NCBI GenBank assembly: GCA_964243295.1
Contig: CAXTEJ010000020.1
Coordinates: 1 to 58,635, forward strand
Reading direction: 5' to 3'
Length of the DNA: 58,635 nt
Source of the DNA: CAXTEJ01 sp964243295
Lineage (GTDB): Bacteria > Actinomycetota > Actinomycetes > Actinomycetales > Angustibacteraceae
In this document: positions 34,649 to 44,795 of the stretch, piece by piece
How the letters are laid out: each line of letters starts with the position of its first letter
How positions within the stretch are numbered: the first letter of the stretch is position 1
Program-made: the position numbers and the translations under genes
The notes under the pieces: generated by a model
The model's database searches: none
What the model was told of the DNA's origin: nothing
The model's input: only the letters and a program-made list of their open reading frames with translations

Positions 34649-36268
34649 ATGAGCCGCGACGACACGCCCCACACCGCCACCACCTCCGCCCCGGGGTGCC
34701 GGCACGGCATCGTCCCGCCCTACCTGCTGCACCGGCTGGCGCTCAGCGCGGACGAGTCGCTCGCGAGGCCCGCGCGCCGGTCGCTGCGGATCGACCACGG
34801 CCATCGCTCCCGCCGCGACCCGGTCAACGGCCTGCGGCCCTCGACGCGCACGGGCCTGCCGGCCGCGGGCGCCGACGACGGCACCGGCCCCGCCCGCACC
34901 ATCAGCGACGCCGGCGGCTCGACCGACCTGCCGGGCCGCCCGGTGCGCGCCGAGGGGGCGCCGGCCACCGGCGACGCGGCCACCGACGAGGCGTACGACG
35001 GGCTCGGCGCGACCTGGACGCTCTACAGCGAGGTCTACGGGCGCGACTCGCTCGACGACGCCGGGCTGCCGCTCGACGCGACCGTCCACTACGGGCGCGA
35101 CTACGACAACGCGTTCTGGGACGGCACGCGCATGGTCTTCGGCGACGGCGACGGGCAGGTCTTCACCCGCTTCACCGTGGCGGTCGACGTCATCGGCCAC
35201 GAGCTGACCCACGGCGTCACCGAGAAGACGGCTGGCCTGACCTACAGCGGGCAGTCCGGCGCGCTCAACGAGAGCGTCTCCGACGTCTTCGGCTCCCTGG
35301 TCAAGCAGCGCCTGCTCGGTCAGGACGCCGCCGCCGCCGACTGGCTCATCGGCGAGGGGCTGTTCCAGCCGACGATCAGGGGCGTCGCGCTGCGGTCGAT
35401 GAAGGCACCTGGCACCGCCTACGACGACCCTCAGCTCGGCAAGGACCCCCAGCCGGCCACGATGGCCGACTACCTCCAGACCAGTGACGACAACGGCGGC
35501 GTGCACACCAACTCGGGCATCCCCAACCACGCGTTCTACCTCGCGGCCGTGGCCATCGGCGGCCGCGCGTGGGAGGGCGCGGGCTTCGTCTGGTACGACG
35601 TCCTGACCGACGGCGAGCTGCCCGCCGACGCCGACTTCGCCACCTTCGCCCGCCTCACCGTCGCCGCGGCCGCCCGGCGCTTCGGCGCCGGCTCGGCCGC
35701 GGCCACCGCCGTCGCGGCCGCGTGGGTGCAGGTCGGCGTGACCGTCGCCAGCAGCGGCGCCGACGACCTCGCGGGCGCTGGTGCGGACGGCGCGGGCGGC
35801 ACGTCCAGCGACCCTGGCCCGGTCCCCGCGCCGACCCCTGTCCCCTCCCCCGACCCGCTCCCCTCCCCCGACCCGGTCCCCTCCCCCGACCCGCTCCCCG
35901 CGCCCGCTCCGATCCCCGGGCCCGACCCGGTCCCAGCGCCCGGCCCGGTCCCGGCACCGGCACCTGTCCCGGCGCCCTCACCGGTGGCCGACGAGCGGGT
36001 CGTGCGCGTGGCCCGCAGCGGAGGCGTCGTCGGGCGCACCGTCGAGCGCGAGCTGCATCTGGACGAGCTGCCCGAGGAGCAGGCTGAGGTCTGGCTGCAC
36101 ATCGCCCGGTCGGGGGTGCTCCAGTCGCTGCCCGAGCTCGACGGGGGCGCCGACCGCTACGTCTACCGCGTCTGGTCCGCCGGCCTCGGCCTCGACGTCA
36201 CGACCGGTGAGCACCAGCTGCCGGACGACGTGCGGGCGACGTTCGAGGCGGCGCTCCGGCTGGGGTGA
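34649..36268 (+). CDS. M4 (protealysin-like) metallopeptidase fused to a C-terminal emfourin-like inhibitor domain
   Basis: 539 residues, no signal peptide. The short propeptide has the protealysin-type motif CRHGIVPPYLL (about 17-27). The thermolysin-fold catalytic domain (about 110-370) has the zinc motif HELTH (184-188), third ligand Glu208 in GALNESVSD, and the catalytic His286 in GGVHTNSGIPNHAFY. A Pro-rich linker (about 389-446) of PxP units follows. Residues 449-539 (VVRVARSGGVVGRTVERELHLDEL onward) resemble emfourin, the small inhibitor normally encoded beside protealysin. A protease carrying its own inhibitor in cis is inferred. Such enzymes act inside the cell or on release. Confidence 0.88.
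   Translation: MSRDDTPHTATTSAPGCRHGIVPPYLLHRLALSADESLARPARRSLRIDHGHRSRRDPVNGLRPSTRTGLPAAGADDGTGPARTISDAGGSTDLPGRPVRAEGAPATGDAATDEAYDGLGATWTLYSEVYGRDSLDDAGLPLDATVHYGRDYDNAFWDGTRMVFGDGDGQVFTRFTVAVDVIGHELTHGVTEKTAGLTYSGQSGALNESVSDVFGSLVKQRLLGQDAAAADWLIGEGLFQPTIRGVALRSMKAPGTAYDDPQLGKDPQPATMADYLQTSDDNGGVHTNSGIPNHAFYLAAVAIGGRAWEGAGFVWYDVLTDGELPADADFATFARLTVAAAARRFGAGSAAATAVAAAWVQVGVTVASSGADDLAGAGADGAGGTSSDPGPVPAPTPVPSPDPLPSPDPVPSPDPLPAPAPIPGPDPVPAPGPVPAPAPVPAPSPVADERVVRVARSGGVVGRTVERELHLDELPEEQAEVWLHIARSGVLQSLPELDGGADRYVYRVWSAGLGLDVTTGEHQLPDDVRATFEAALRLG
35809..35985 (+). repeat. Repetitive Pro-rich linker coding region of the M4 protease
   Basis: Short repeats built from CCCTCCCCCGACCC-type units encode a run of PSPDPL, PSPDPV, PAPAPV and similar hexapeptides. 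It forms an extended linker of about 55-60 residues between the catalytic and C-terminal domains. Confidence 0.85.
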
Positions 36269-36406
36269 CGATCATGCGGCAGAGGGGTTGCCACCCCGTC
36301 GCCGCGGGTGTTTGGTGATCCTGCCAGGACGCCGACGTCCACATCGGCCGCCGTGGCTCACCGTCCCGCCCCAGCGCGGGAACCGCACGACCGAGAGAAG
36401 ACGACG

Positions 36407-37621
36407 ATGGCTGACAACAGAGCGGTGACCTTCGCAGGCCCTGGCAAGGTCGAGGTCATGGACGTTCCCTACCCCACGTTGGAGCTGAAGGACGGGCCAG
36501 GGGTCAACCCGGCGAACATCGGCCGGCAGGTGCCGTCCGGTGCCATCCTCAAGGTGGTCACGACGAACATCTGCGGCAGCGACCAGCACATGGTGCGCGG
36601 GCGCACGACCGCGCCGGTCGGGCTGATGCTGGGCCACGAGATCCTGGGCGAGGTGGTCGAGGTCGGGCCGGGTGTCGAGTTCATCAAGGTCGGCGACCTG
36701 TGCTCGGTGCCGTTCAACATCGCCTGCGGGCGGTGTCGCAACTGCAAGGAGGGCAAGACCGGCATCTGCCTCAACGTCAACCCCGACCGGCCCGGATCGG
36801 CGTACGGCTACGTCGACATGGGCGGCTGGGCCGGCGGCCAGGCCGAGTACGTGCTCATCCCCTACGCCGACTGGAACCTGCTGCGGTTCCCCGACAAGGA
36901 CCAGGCGATGGAGAAGATCCTCGACCTGACGATGCTCTCCGACATCTTCCCGACCGGCTACCACGGTGCGGTCACGGCGGGCGTCAAGCCCGGTTCGACG
37001 GTCTACGTCGCCGGTGCCGGGCCCGTCGGGTTGGCCGCCGCGGTCGGCGCCCAGCTGCTCGGTGCCGCGGTCGTGATCGTGGCCGACCTCAACGCCGAGC
37101 GGCTGGCCCAGGCCCGCAGCTTCGGCTGCGAGACCGTCGACGTCTCGAAGGGCGACCCGAAGGACCAGATCGAGCAGATCCTCGGCGTCCCCGAGGTGGA
37201 CTGCGGCGTCGACGCCGTCGGCTTCGAGGCGCGTGGCCACGGCGACGGGGCGGGCGAGGAGGCTCCGGCGACGGTGCTGAACTCGCTCATGGAGATCACG
37301 GCGGCCGGCGGAGCGCTCGGCATCCCGGGGCTGTACGTCACGGGCGACCCCGGCGGCATCGACGAGGCCGCCAAGGTGGGCTCGCTGTCGCTGTCGCTCG
37401 GCACCGGGTGGGCCAAGTCGCTGTCGTTCACCACCGGCCAGTGCCCGGTGATGAAGTACAACTACGGGCTGATGATGGCGATCCTGCACGACCGGGTGCA
37501 GATCGCCAAGGCCGTCAACGCCACCACCATCAGCCTCGACGAGGCACCGCAGGGGTACGCCGACTTCGACAAGGGCGCGGCGCAGAAGTACGTGATCGAC
37601 CCGCACGGCATGGTGGCCTAG
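36407..37621 (+). CDS. fdhA: Glutathione-independent formaldehyde dehydrogenase (zinc alcohol dehydrogenase family)
   Basis: NAD-dependent zinc dehydrogenase, 404 residues. Catalytic zinc ligands are Cys56 (NICGSDQHMVRGR) and His77 (GHEILGEV); four structural cysteines are at 107, 110, 113 and 121 (ACGRCRNCKEGKTGIC). Rossmann motif VAGAGPVGLAAAV. The length and the long insertion around QAEYVLIPYADWNLLRFPD match Pseudomonas-type FdhA. The ATG at 36407 has an upstream AGAGAAG. It ends with a bidirectional hairpin before lepA. Confidence 0.88.
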   Translation: MADNRAVTFAGPGKVEVMDVPYPTLELKDGPGVNPANIGRQVPSGAILKVVTTNICGSDQHMVRGRTTAPVGLMLGHEILGEVVEVGPGVEFIKVGDLCSVPFNIACGRCRNCKEGKTGICLNVNPDRPGSAYGYVDMGGWAGGQAEYVLIPYADWNLLRFPDKDQAMEKILDLTMLSDIFPTGYHGAVTAGVKPGSTVYVAGAGPVGLAAAVGAQLLGAAVVIVADLNAERLAQARSFGCETVDVSKGDPKDQIEQILGVPEVDCGVDAVGFEARGHGDGAGEEAPATVLNSLMEITAAGGALGIPGLYVTGDPGGIDEAAKVGSLSLSLGTGWAKSLSFTTGQCPVMKYNYGLMMAILHDRVQIAKAVNATTISLDEAPQGYADFDKGAAQKYVIDPHGMVA

Positions 37622-37670
37622 GCACGGTCGCTCAGCAGGGTGGCCTGGCCGCCGGTCCCGCTCCCGAGCG

Positions 37671-37707
37671 CGGACGCCGTCCCCGCACACACCGGGGCCG
37701 GCGTCCG
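37671..37707. terminator. Hairpin between convergent fdhA and lepA
   Basis: CGGACGCCG (37671-37679) pairs perfectly with CGGCGTCCG (37699-37707), with a nested CCCCG/CGGGG pairing in between. It would serve as terminator for both genes. Confidence 0.7.
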
Positions 37708-37722
37708 GCCGGGGCGGTCCGG

Positions 37723-39576
<1,854 letters not shown>

Positions 39577-39653
39577 AGGGGGCTACCTCACTGGTTCGGG
39601 ATCGACGCCCATGCTCCCACGGCGCGGCGAGCGGCGCGGACGGGCGGCGAGCC

Positions 39654-40529
39654 TCAGCGCAGCGTGGTGACCGACACCTCGACCGACAGCGAGGCCCCGC
39701 CGCCGCCGGCGATGATGCCGCGCACGGGCGGGACGTCGCCGTAGTCGCGGCCGCGGCCGACGGCGAGGTGCGCCTGGCCCGCGGGGCTGTCGTTGGTGGG
39801 GTCCCAGCCGTACCACTCGCCGGCCCACCACTCCACCCAGGCGTGGCTCTCGCCCTTGACCGTCTCCCCCACCGACGCCGACGGGCGCGGGTGCAGGTAG
39901 CCCGAGACGTAGCGCGCGGGGATGTCGACGGCCCGCAGCGCCCCGACGGCCAGCTGCGCGAAGTCCTGGCAGACCCCGCGCCGGTCCTGCCAGGCCTGCG
40001 CGGCGACGGTGTGGACGCCGGTGGCGCCGAAGCGGTACTCCATGGCCCCGGTGACGAGCTGGCAGACGGCCCGGGCGGCGTCGGAGGGCGTGCGACCCGC
40101 CACGGCGTCCCGCGCGAGCTCGGTGAGCTCGTCGCCGGGGGTGCTGCGCTCGGTCGGCACCAGCAGCTCGCAGAGCCGGTCGCGGGTGGTGGGCGCACGG
40201 ACGGCGTCCCAGCCGGCGTCGGGGGCCGGCCCGTCACCGGCGACGAGCGCGTCGACCGTGCTCAGCACCTCCAGCCGGTCGTGCGGGGTGTGCACCTCGA
40301 ACCCGACGACCCGGCTGCCCCAGTAGTCGACGTACTCGCGGCGCCACGTCACCGGCTCGATGGTCAGCCGCGCGCTCAGCACCTGCTGGCGCGCCTCGCT
40401 GACCGGCGTCAGCCGGCACTCGTTGTACGACGCGGGCACCGTGCGCTCGTAGCGAAAGCTGGTCAGGTGCTCGACGCGCAGCCGCGACGAACCGGGGCGG
40501 GCGACGTCCATCAGGTGCGAGGCGCTCAC
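39654..40529 (-). CDS. Transglutaminase-like protein of the circularly permuted ATP-grasp cluster
   Basis: 291 residues: N-terminal beta domain (about 15-95) then a papain-like transglutaminase domain with the triad Cys187 (RRGVCQDFAQL), His229 (ESHAWVEWW) and Asp243 (WDPTND). The GTG start overlaps the stop of the alpha-E gene as GTGA. Members of this three-gene set are predicted to make or trim peptide-type linkages, but no substrate is known. Confidence 0.9.
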   Translation of the reverse strand: MSASHLMDVARPGSSRLRVEHLTSFRYERTVPASYNECRLTPVSEARQQVLSARLTIEPVTWRREYVDYWGSRVVGFEVHTPHDRLEVLSTVDALVAGDGPAPDAGWDAVRAPTTRDRLCELLVPTERSTPGDELTELARDAVAGRTPSDAARAVCQLVTGAMEYRFGATGVHTVAAQAWQDRRGVCQDFAQLAVGALRAVDIPARYVSGYLHPRPSASVGETVKGESHAWVEWWAGEWYGWDPTNDSPAGQAHLAVGRGRDYGDVPPVRGIIAGGGGASLSVEVSVTTLR

Positions 40530-41476
40530 GAGACCTCCCTGACCCACGACGTCGCCGGACCCCGCGGGAAGTACCGGCGTGAGATGGCCTCGCTCGCCGA
40601 CGACACCGCACGCTGCAACCGGTCCATCTCCCCGGCCGGGTCGGCCATCAGCTCGGTGAGCGCGCGGTACTCCAGGTCGGTGCGCTGGCGGCCGAGCAGC
40701 CGGCGCGCGTCGTCCAGCGCCCCGAGGCGTCGTGCCGCCGTCGCCCCGTCCGGGTCGAGCGCTGCGAGGCACACGTCCGCCGTCATCAGCGCGTGCACCA
40801 CCGAGCGCGGGAACAGCCGGTCGAGCAGCATGAACTCGGCCGCGCGGTCCTCGGTGGCGGCTGCGCCGTAGGCCCGCAGGAACGCCTCGTGCGCACCGCA
40901 CGAGCGCAGCACCAGCGCCCAGGCCGGGCCGGACGCCCCGCGCAGGTCCTCCGAGGCGAGCATGCGAGCCGTCATGTCGACCCGCTCGATCGAGCGGCCG
41001 AGCACCAGGAAGTGCCACGGCTCGTCGCGGCTCATGCTCGAGTCGGCGATGCCACCCAGCACCGCCACGCGTTCGCGCACCCAGTCGAAGAACAGGTGCG
41101 GACGACGGCTGCTGGGCCGCCGACCCGGCGCGAGGGAGTTGTGGGTGGTGTTCAGCGACTCCCACATCTCGGTCGAGATGATCTCGCGGGCCCGGCGGGC
41201 GTTCTCCCGCGCGGCGCGCAGCGAGCCGACGATGGAACCCGGCGCCCCGTCGTACGCCAACCGGCCGAGCATGTCGGCGCGGGTCACGGGCCGGGTCAGC
41301 TCGGTGTCGACCGGCGCGCCCATGACACCGAGCAGCACCCGGCACGAGGAGTCCTCGTCCAGCCACGGGTCCTCGAGCAGCAGCTGCAGGTGGACGTCGA
41401 GGATGCGCGCCGTGCCGTCGGCCCGCTCGAGGTAGCGGCCGATCCAGAACAGCGACTCGGCGATGCGGCTCAGCAC
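40526..41476 (-). CDS. Alpha-E domain protein (DUF403)
   Basis: 316 residues, mostly helical. It opens with MLSRIAESLFWIGRYLERAD and includes LARTARSNARRARE-like helices and HFLVLGRSIERVDMTARML, the family's repeated glutamate-bearing helices. It is the middle gene of the cluster, overlapping the ATP-grasp gene by seven bases and the transglutaminase gene by four. Confidence 0.9.
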   Translation of the reverse strand: MLSRIAESLFWIGRYLERADGTARILDVHLQLLLEDPWLDEDSSCRVLLGVMGAPVDTELTRPVTRADMLGRLAYDGAPGSIVGSLRAARENARRAREIISTEMWESLNTTHNSLAPGRRPSSRRPHLFFDWVRERVAVLGGIADSSMSRDEPWHFLVLGRSIERVDMTARMLASEDLRGASGPAWALVLRSCGAHEAFLRAYGAAATEDRAAEFMLLDRLFPRSVVHALMTADVCLAALDPDGATAARRLGALDDARRLLGRQRTDLEYRALTELMADPAGEMDRLQRAVSSASEAISRRYFPRGPATSWVREVS

Positions 41477-43089
41477 CGCGGCACCTGCTGGCTCTGCTGC
41501 TGCTGTTGCTGCTGGTCGCCCTGCGCGTCGTCGGGGCTGACGTCGGGGCCGGCCATCACCGAGGGCCGGCTCAGCACGGCGGGGCGCACCCGGCGGGCCG
41601 GCGCCTCGTCCTCGCCCAGCACCCAGGTGTCCTTCGAGCCGCCGCCCTGGCTGGAGTTGACGACCAGCTGGCCCTCCGGCATCGCGACGCGGGTCAGGCC
41701 GCCGGGCAGCACCGAGACGTGCTCGCCGTCGTTGACCGCGAACGGGCGCAGGTCGACGTGGCGTGGGGCGAGGGTGTCGCCGATGACGGTCGGGATCGTG
41801 GACAGCGCCACCACCGGCTGCGCGATCCAGCCGCGCGGGTCGCCGATCAGCCTGCGCCGCAACGCCTCCAGCTCCTCGCGGGTGGCAGCGGGCCCGATGA
41901 CCAGGCCCTTGCCGCCCGAGCCGTCGACCGGCTTGACCACGAGCTCGTCGAGCCGGTCGAGCACCTCGGCGAGCGCGTCCGGCTCCTCGAGTCGCCAGGT
42001 CGGCACGTTGCCGAGCACGGGCTCCTCGGACAGGTAGTAGCGCACCAGGTCGGGGACGTAGGTGTAGAGCAGCTTGTCGTCGGCCACGCCGTTGCCCACA
42101 GCATTAGCCAGGGTCACGTTTCCTGCACGCGCCACCGACACCAGCCCGGGGCAGCCGACCAGGGAGTCCGCGCGAAAGTGCACCGGGTCGAGGTAGTCGT
42201 CGTCCACCCGGCGGTAGACCACGTCGACGCGGCGCTCGCCGGACGTCGTCCGCATCCACAGCCGGCCGCCGTGACAGACCAGGTCGCTGCCCTCGACGAG
42301 CTCGACGCCCATCGTGCGGGCCAGCAGCGCGTGCTCGAAGTAGGCGCTGTTGAAGATGCCGGGCGTGAGCACCACGACGTTGGGGTCGCCCTGGCCGTCG
42401 GGTGCCGCGGCCCGCAGGGCGTCGAGCAGCTGGCGGGGGTAGTCGTGCACCGGACGCACGCGCTGGGTCGAGAACGCCTCCGGCAGGATCTGGCTGACGG
42501 CCTGGCGGTTCTCGAGCACGTAGGAGACGCCCGAGGGCACGCGCACGTTGTCCTCGAGCACCCGGAACTCGCCGACCTCATCGCGGATCAGGTCGATGCC
42601 CGCGACGTGCACCCGGACGCCGTTGGCCGGCTCGATACCCGCCGCGGCCCGGTGGAAGTGGGCGGACGAGACGATCACCGCGCGCGGGATCACGCCGTCG
42701 TGCACGGCCCGCTGGTCGCCGTAGGCGTCGGCGAGAAACGCCTCCAGCGCCCGGACCCGTTGCGCCACACCGACCTCGACGCGCGACCACTCGTCCGCGG
42801 CGATCACGCGCGGGACGATGTCGAGGGGGAACGGACGCTCCTCGCCACCGATGTCGAACGTCACCCCGGCGTCGAGGTAGGTGCGGGCGACGGCGTCCAC
42901 GCGGGCTCGCAGCTCGTCCCCGCCCATGGCCGCGAGCGAGTCGTGCAGCGCCCGGTAGGCCGGGCGCGGCAGCCCGGGGCCGGCGTACATCTCGTTCCAC
43001 GCACCGGCGCCCGGGTGGGAAGCGGGCACGTCGACGGTGGCCGCGCCGCCTGCGCCGATGCCCGTGCCGCCGTCGCTCACGGGCCGCAC
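41470..43089 (-). CDS. Circularly permuted type 2 ATP-grasp protein
   Basis: 539 residues. Family motifs VYRRVDDDYLDPV, YVLENRQAVSQILPE, LVVKPVDGSGGKGLVIGP and GWIAQPVVALSTIP are intact, with a final LRPFAVNDGEHVSVLPGGLTRVA. ATP-grasp enzymes ligate carboxylates to amines; its partners here suggest peptide-like bond formation. The C-terminus is a glutamine-rich tail (QQQQQQQSQQ). The start could be the GTG at 43089 or the next GTG four codons on. Confidence 0.9.
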   Translation of the reverse strand: MRPVSDGGTGIGAGGAATVDVPASHPGAGAWNEMYAGPGLPRPAYRALHDSLAAMGGDELRARVDAVARTYLDAGVTFDIGGEERPFPLDIVPRVIAADEWSRVEVGVAQRVRALEAFLADAYGDQRAVHDGVIPRAVIVSSAHFHRAAAGIEPANGVRVHVAGIDLIRDEVGEFRVLEDNVRVPSGVSYVLENRQAVSQILPEAFSTQRVRPVHDYPRQLLDALRAAAPDGQGDPNVVVLTPGIFNSAYFEHALLARTMGVELVEGSDLVCHGGRLWMRTTSGERRVDVVYRRVDDDYLDPVHFRADSLVGCPGLVSVARAGNVTLANAVGNGVADDKLLYTYVPDLVRYYLSEEPVLGNVPTWRLEEPDALAEVLDRLDELVVKPVDGSGGKGLVIGPAATREELEALRRRLIGDPRGWIAQPVVALSTIPTVIGDTLAPRHVDLRPFAVNDGEHVSVLPGGLTRVAMPEGQLVVNSSQGGGSKDTWVLGEDEAPARRVRPAVLSRPSVMAGPDVSPDDAQGDQQQQQQQSQQVPRC

Positions 43090-43300
43090 CGTACGAAGCG
43101 GTCGTTACGAGCAGGTAACGCGCCCCGACGGCGTCGCGACTGCGGTCCAGGACGGCGCGGCGCGGCGTGCATGGGGCCACCATGCCGCAGACCGCGACCG
43201 GCGCGCGCCTTCGGGGCGGCCAGCCTCGACGGCGCGTCACGACGACACAGCACCACGGAACGCCGGGACGGCGGCACCGAGCCGTGAGTACGGTGAGCCC

Positions 43301-44110
43301 ATGTCGAGCGACGGCTGGCAGGGGGTCGCCGCCCGCGTGGTGCGTCTCGCGCTGAGCAGCGCGCGGTCCGGCCCGCGCCGGCGCTCGGGTGCGATGCCGC
43401 ACCTGCCACCCGGCACCGTGCCGACGGTGGCGCAGGTGCCACCGGGCACGGTGCCGACGGTGGCACCGGGCACGGTGCCGACGGAGCCGATGGAGCCGAT
43501 GGAGCCGACGGGCCTGACGCAGCCGACGGAGCCGACGCAACAGTGGCGGTCACGCCGGTCCAGCCGCCGCGCCCGGCGCCGTGCCGCCCCCAGGCGAGGC
43601 ACCGTGGGCGGGGCCGACATCCTCGGGCCGACGCATGCCTCCTCACCGGCTTCAGGCTCGGTTCGAGTGGACGCCGTTCACGACCGCCCGGCGGGCGCAC
43701 CGGACTTCCGCGGCGTCTCCACCGTCCGGTACGAGCCGGAGGTCGACGGCACCCCCGACCCCGGCGAGGTCGTCTGGACGTGGGTCGCCTACGAGGACGA
43801 CCCGCGCCGCGGCAAGGACCGCCCGGTGCTGGTCGTCGGGCGCGACGACAGCTTCCTGCTCGCGCTGATGCTGTCGAGCCGCGACCACGAGGGCCCGGGG
43901 TCGGACCAGGCCGACGAGGAGGCCCACGGCCGGCACTGGCTCGACCTCGGCGCCGGCGCCTGGGACGCCCGGGGTCGGCCCAGCCAGGTGCGGGTCGACC
44001 GGGTGCTGCGGGTCGACCCCTCCGGCGTCCGGCGCGAGGGGGCGACGCTCGACCGCGAGAGGTTCGAGCTGGTGGCTCAGCGGCTGCGCGCCGACCACGG
44101 CTGGTCGTGA
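43301..44110 (+). CDS. PemK/MazF-like protein with long low-complexity N-terminus
   Basis: The C-terminal 110 residues (about 150-265) resemble the PemK/MazF fold: PGEVVWTWVAYEDDPRRGKDRPVLVVGRDDSFLLALMLSSRDHE. That has the G-x-V-W and K-x-RPVLVV patterns of these endoribonucleases. The first 140 residues are basic and repetitive, with GTVPTV and EPMEP repeats (bases 43417-43545). The ATG at 43301 follows a GGTGAG. No antitoxin gene is adjacent, so a solitary, possibly domesticated role is likely. It is 119 bases upstream of rpsT. Confidence 0.7.
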   Translation: MSSDGWQGVAARVVRLALSSARSGPRRRSGAMPHLPPGTVPTVAQVPPGTVPTVAPGTVPTEPMEPMEPTGLTQPTEPTQQWRSRRSSRRARRRAAPRRGTVGGADILGPTHASSPASGSVRVDAVHDRPAGAPDFRGVSTVRYEPEVDGTPDPGEVVWTWVAYEDDPRRGKDRPVLVVGRDDSFLLALMLSSRDHEGPGSDQADEEAHGRHWLDLGAGAWDARGRPSQVRVDRVLRVDPSGVRREGATLDRERFELVAQRLRADHGWS

Positions 44111-44229
44111 CCGCGGGCCGCTGAGCAGCCGCCGGTCGCAGTCACCAGGTTGGTGACCGCGAGGGCTCGCTGGTAACCTCGAGGCAAGCATGCCCGAGCA
44201 GCACCCACCAGACGCGAAAGAGCTCATCC

Positions 44230-44490
44230 GTGGCGAACATCAAGTCCCAGATCAAGCGCAACCTGACCAACGCCAAGCGCACCGAGCGCAACAAGGCGGT
44301 CAAGAGCGAGCTGCGCACGGTCGTGCGCGCCGTCCGCACCGCCGTGTCCGCTGGTGACGCCGAGCAGGCCGCGTCGGCCCTGAAGCTGGCCTCGCGCAAG
44401 CTCGACAAGGCCGTCAGCAAGGGCGTCATCCACAAGAACCAGGCCGCCAACCGCAAGTCCGCGCTCGCCCAGCAGGCCGCCGCTCTCTGA
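44230..44490 (+). CDS. rpsT: 30S ribosomal protein S20
   Basis: 86 residues, very basic helical protein with a GTG start. It opens ANIKSQIKRNLTNAKRTERN and contains KLDKAVSKGVIHKNQAANRKS, both highly conserved in S20. Primary 16S rRNA-binding protein. A hairpin terminator follows. Confidence 0.96.
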   Translation: MANIKSQIKRNLTNAKRTERNKAVKSELRTVVRAVRTAVSAGDAEQAASALKLASRKLDKAVSKGVIHKNQAANRKSALAQQAAAL

Positions 44491-44504
44491 GCCGTACCGC
44501 TCCC

Positions 44505-44537
44505 CGAGGCGTCACCTGCGACCGGGGTGACGCCTCG
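44505..44537 (+). terminator. rpsT hairpin terminator
   Basis: A perfect 12-base stem (CGAGGCGTCACC with its complement) and nine-base loop begins 15 bases after the rpsT stop. No U-tract follows. Confidence 0.75.
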
Positions 44538-44795
44538 CGTGCGTCGTGGGTCGTCGCCTCCTGGACGGCGTGACGGACCGGCCGAGCCCGCTTGCACCCG
44601 TCGCGTCCGGCTGGCTTTCGCCGCTGGTCCCGCCGGCGTCACCCTGCGCAGATTCCTCCGCGCCCGGCCCTCGTCCCCGTCGTGGGACGACGCCACCGAC
44701 CGCCACGAAGGTCCGCTTCCGTCGGGCTGCACGCCTCGTGAGGGTGGCCGTCGGCACGTGAAGCAGGAGGACGTCGGCCCTGTCCGCAGCGGGCC
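44538..44795. other. Intergenic region between rpsT terminator and holA
   Basis: No gene or regulatory element recognised. The frames open here lack start signals and protein-like features. Confidence 0.5.

Noticed and set aside
34649..36268. Secreted thermolysin-like protease
   Set aside because: No signal peptide or long FTP propeptide; the PPYL motif fits the short-propeptide protealysin type.
44538..44795. Small gene on the plus strand between rpsT and holA
   Set aside because: The 71-residue frame is Pro/Arg-rich without start signal or conservation features.
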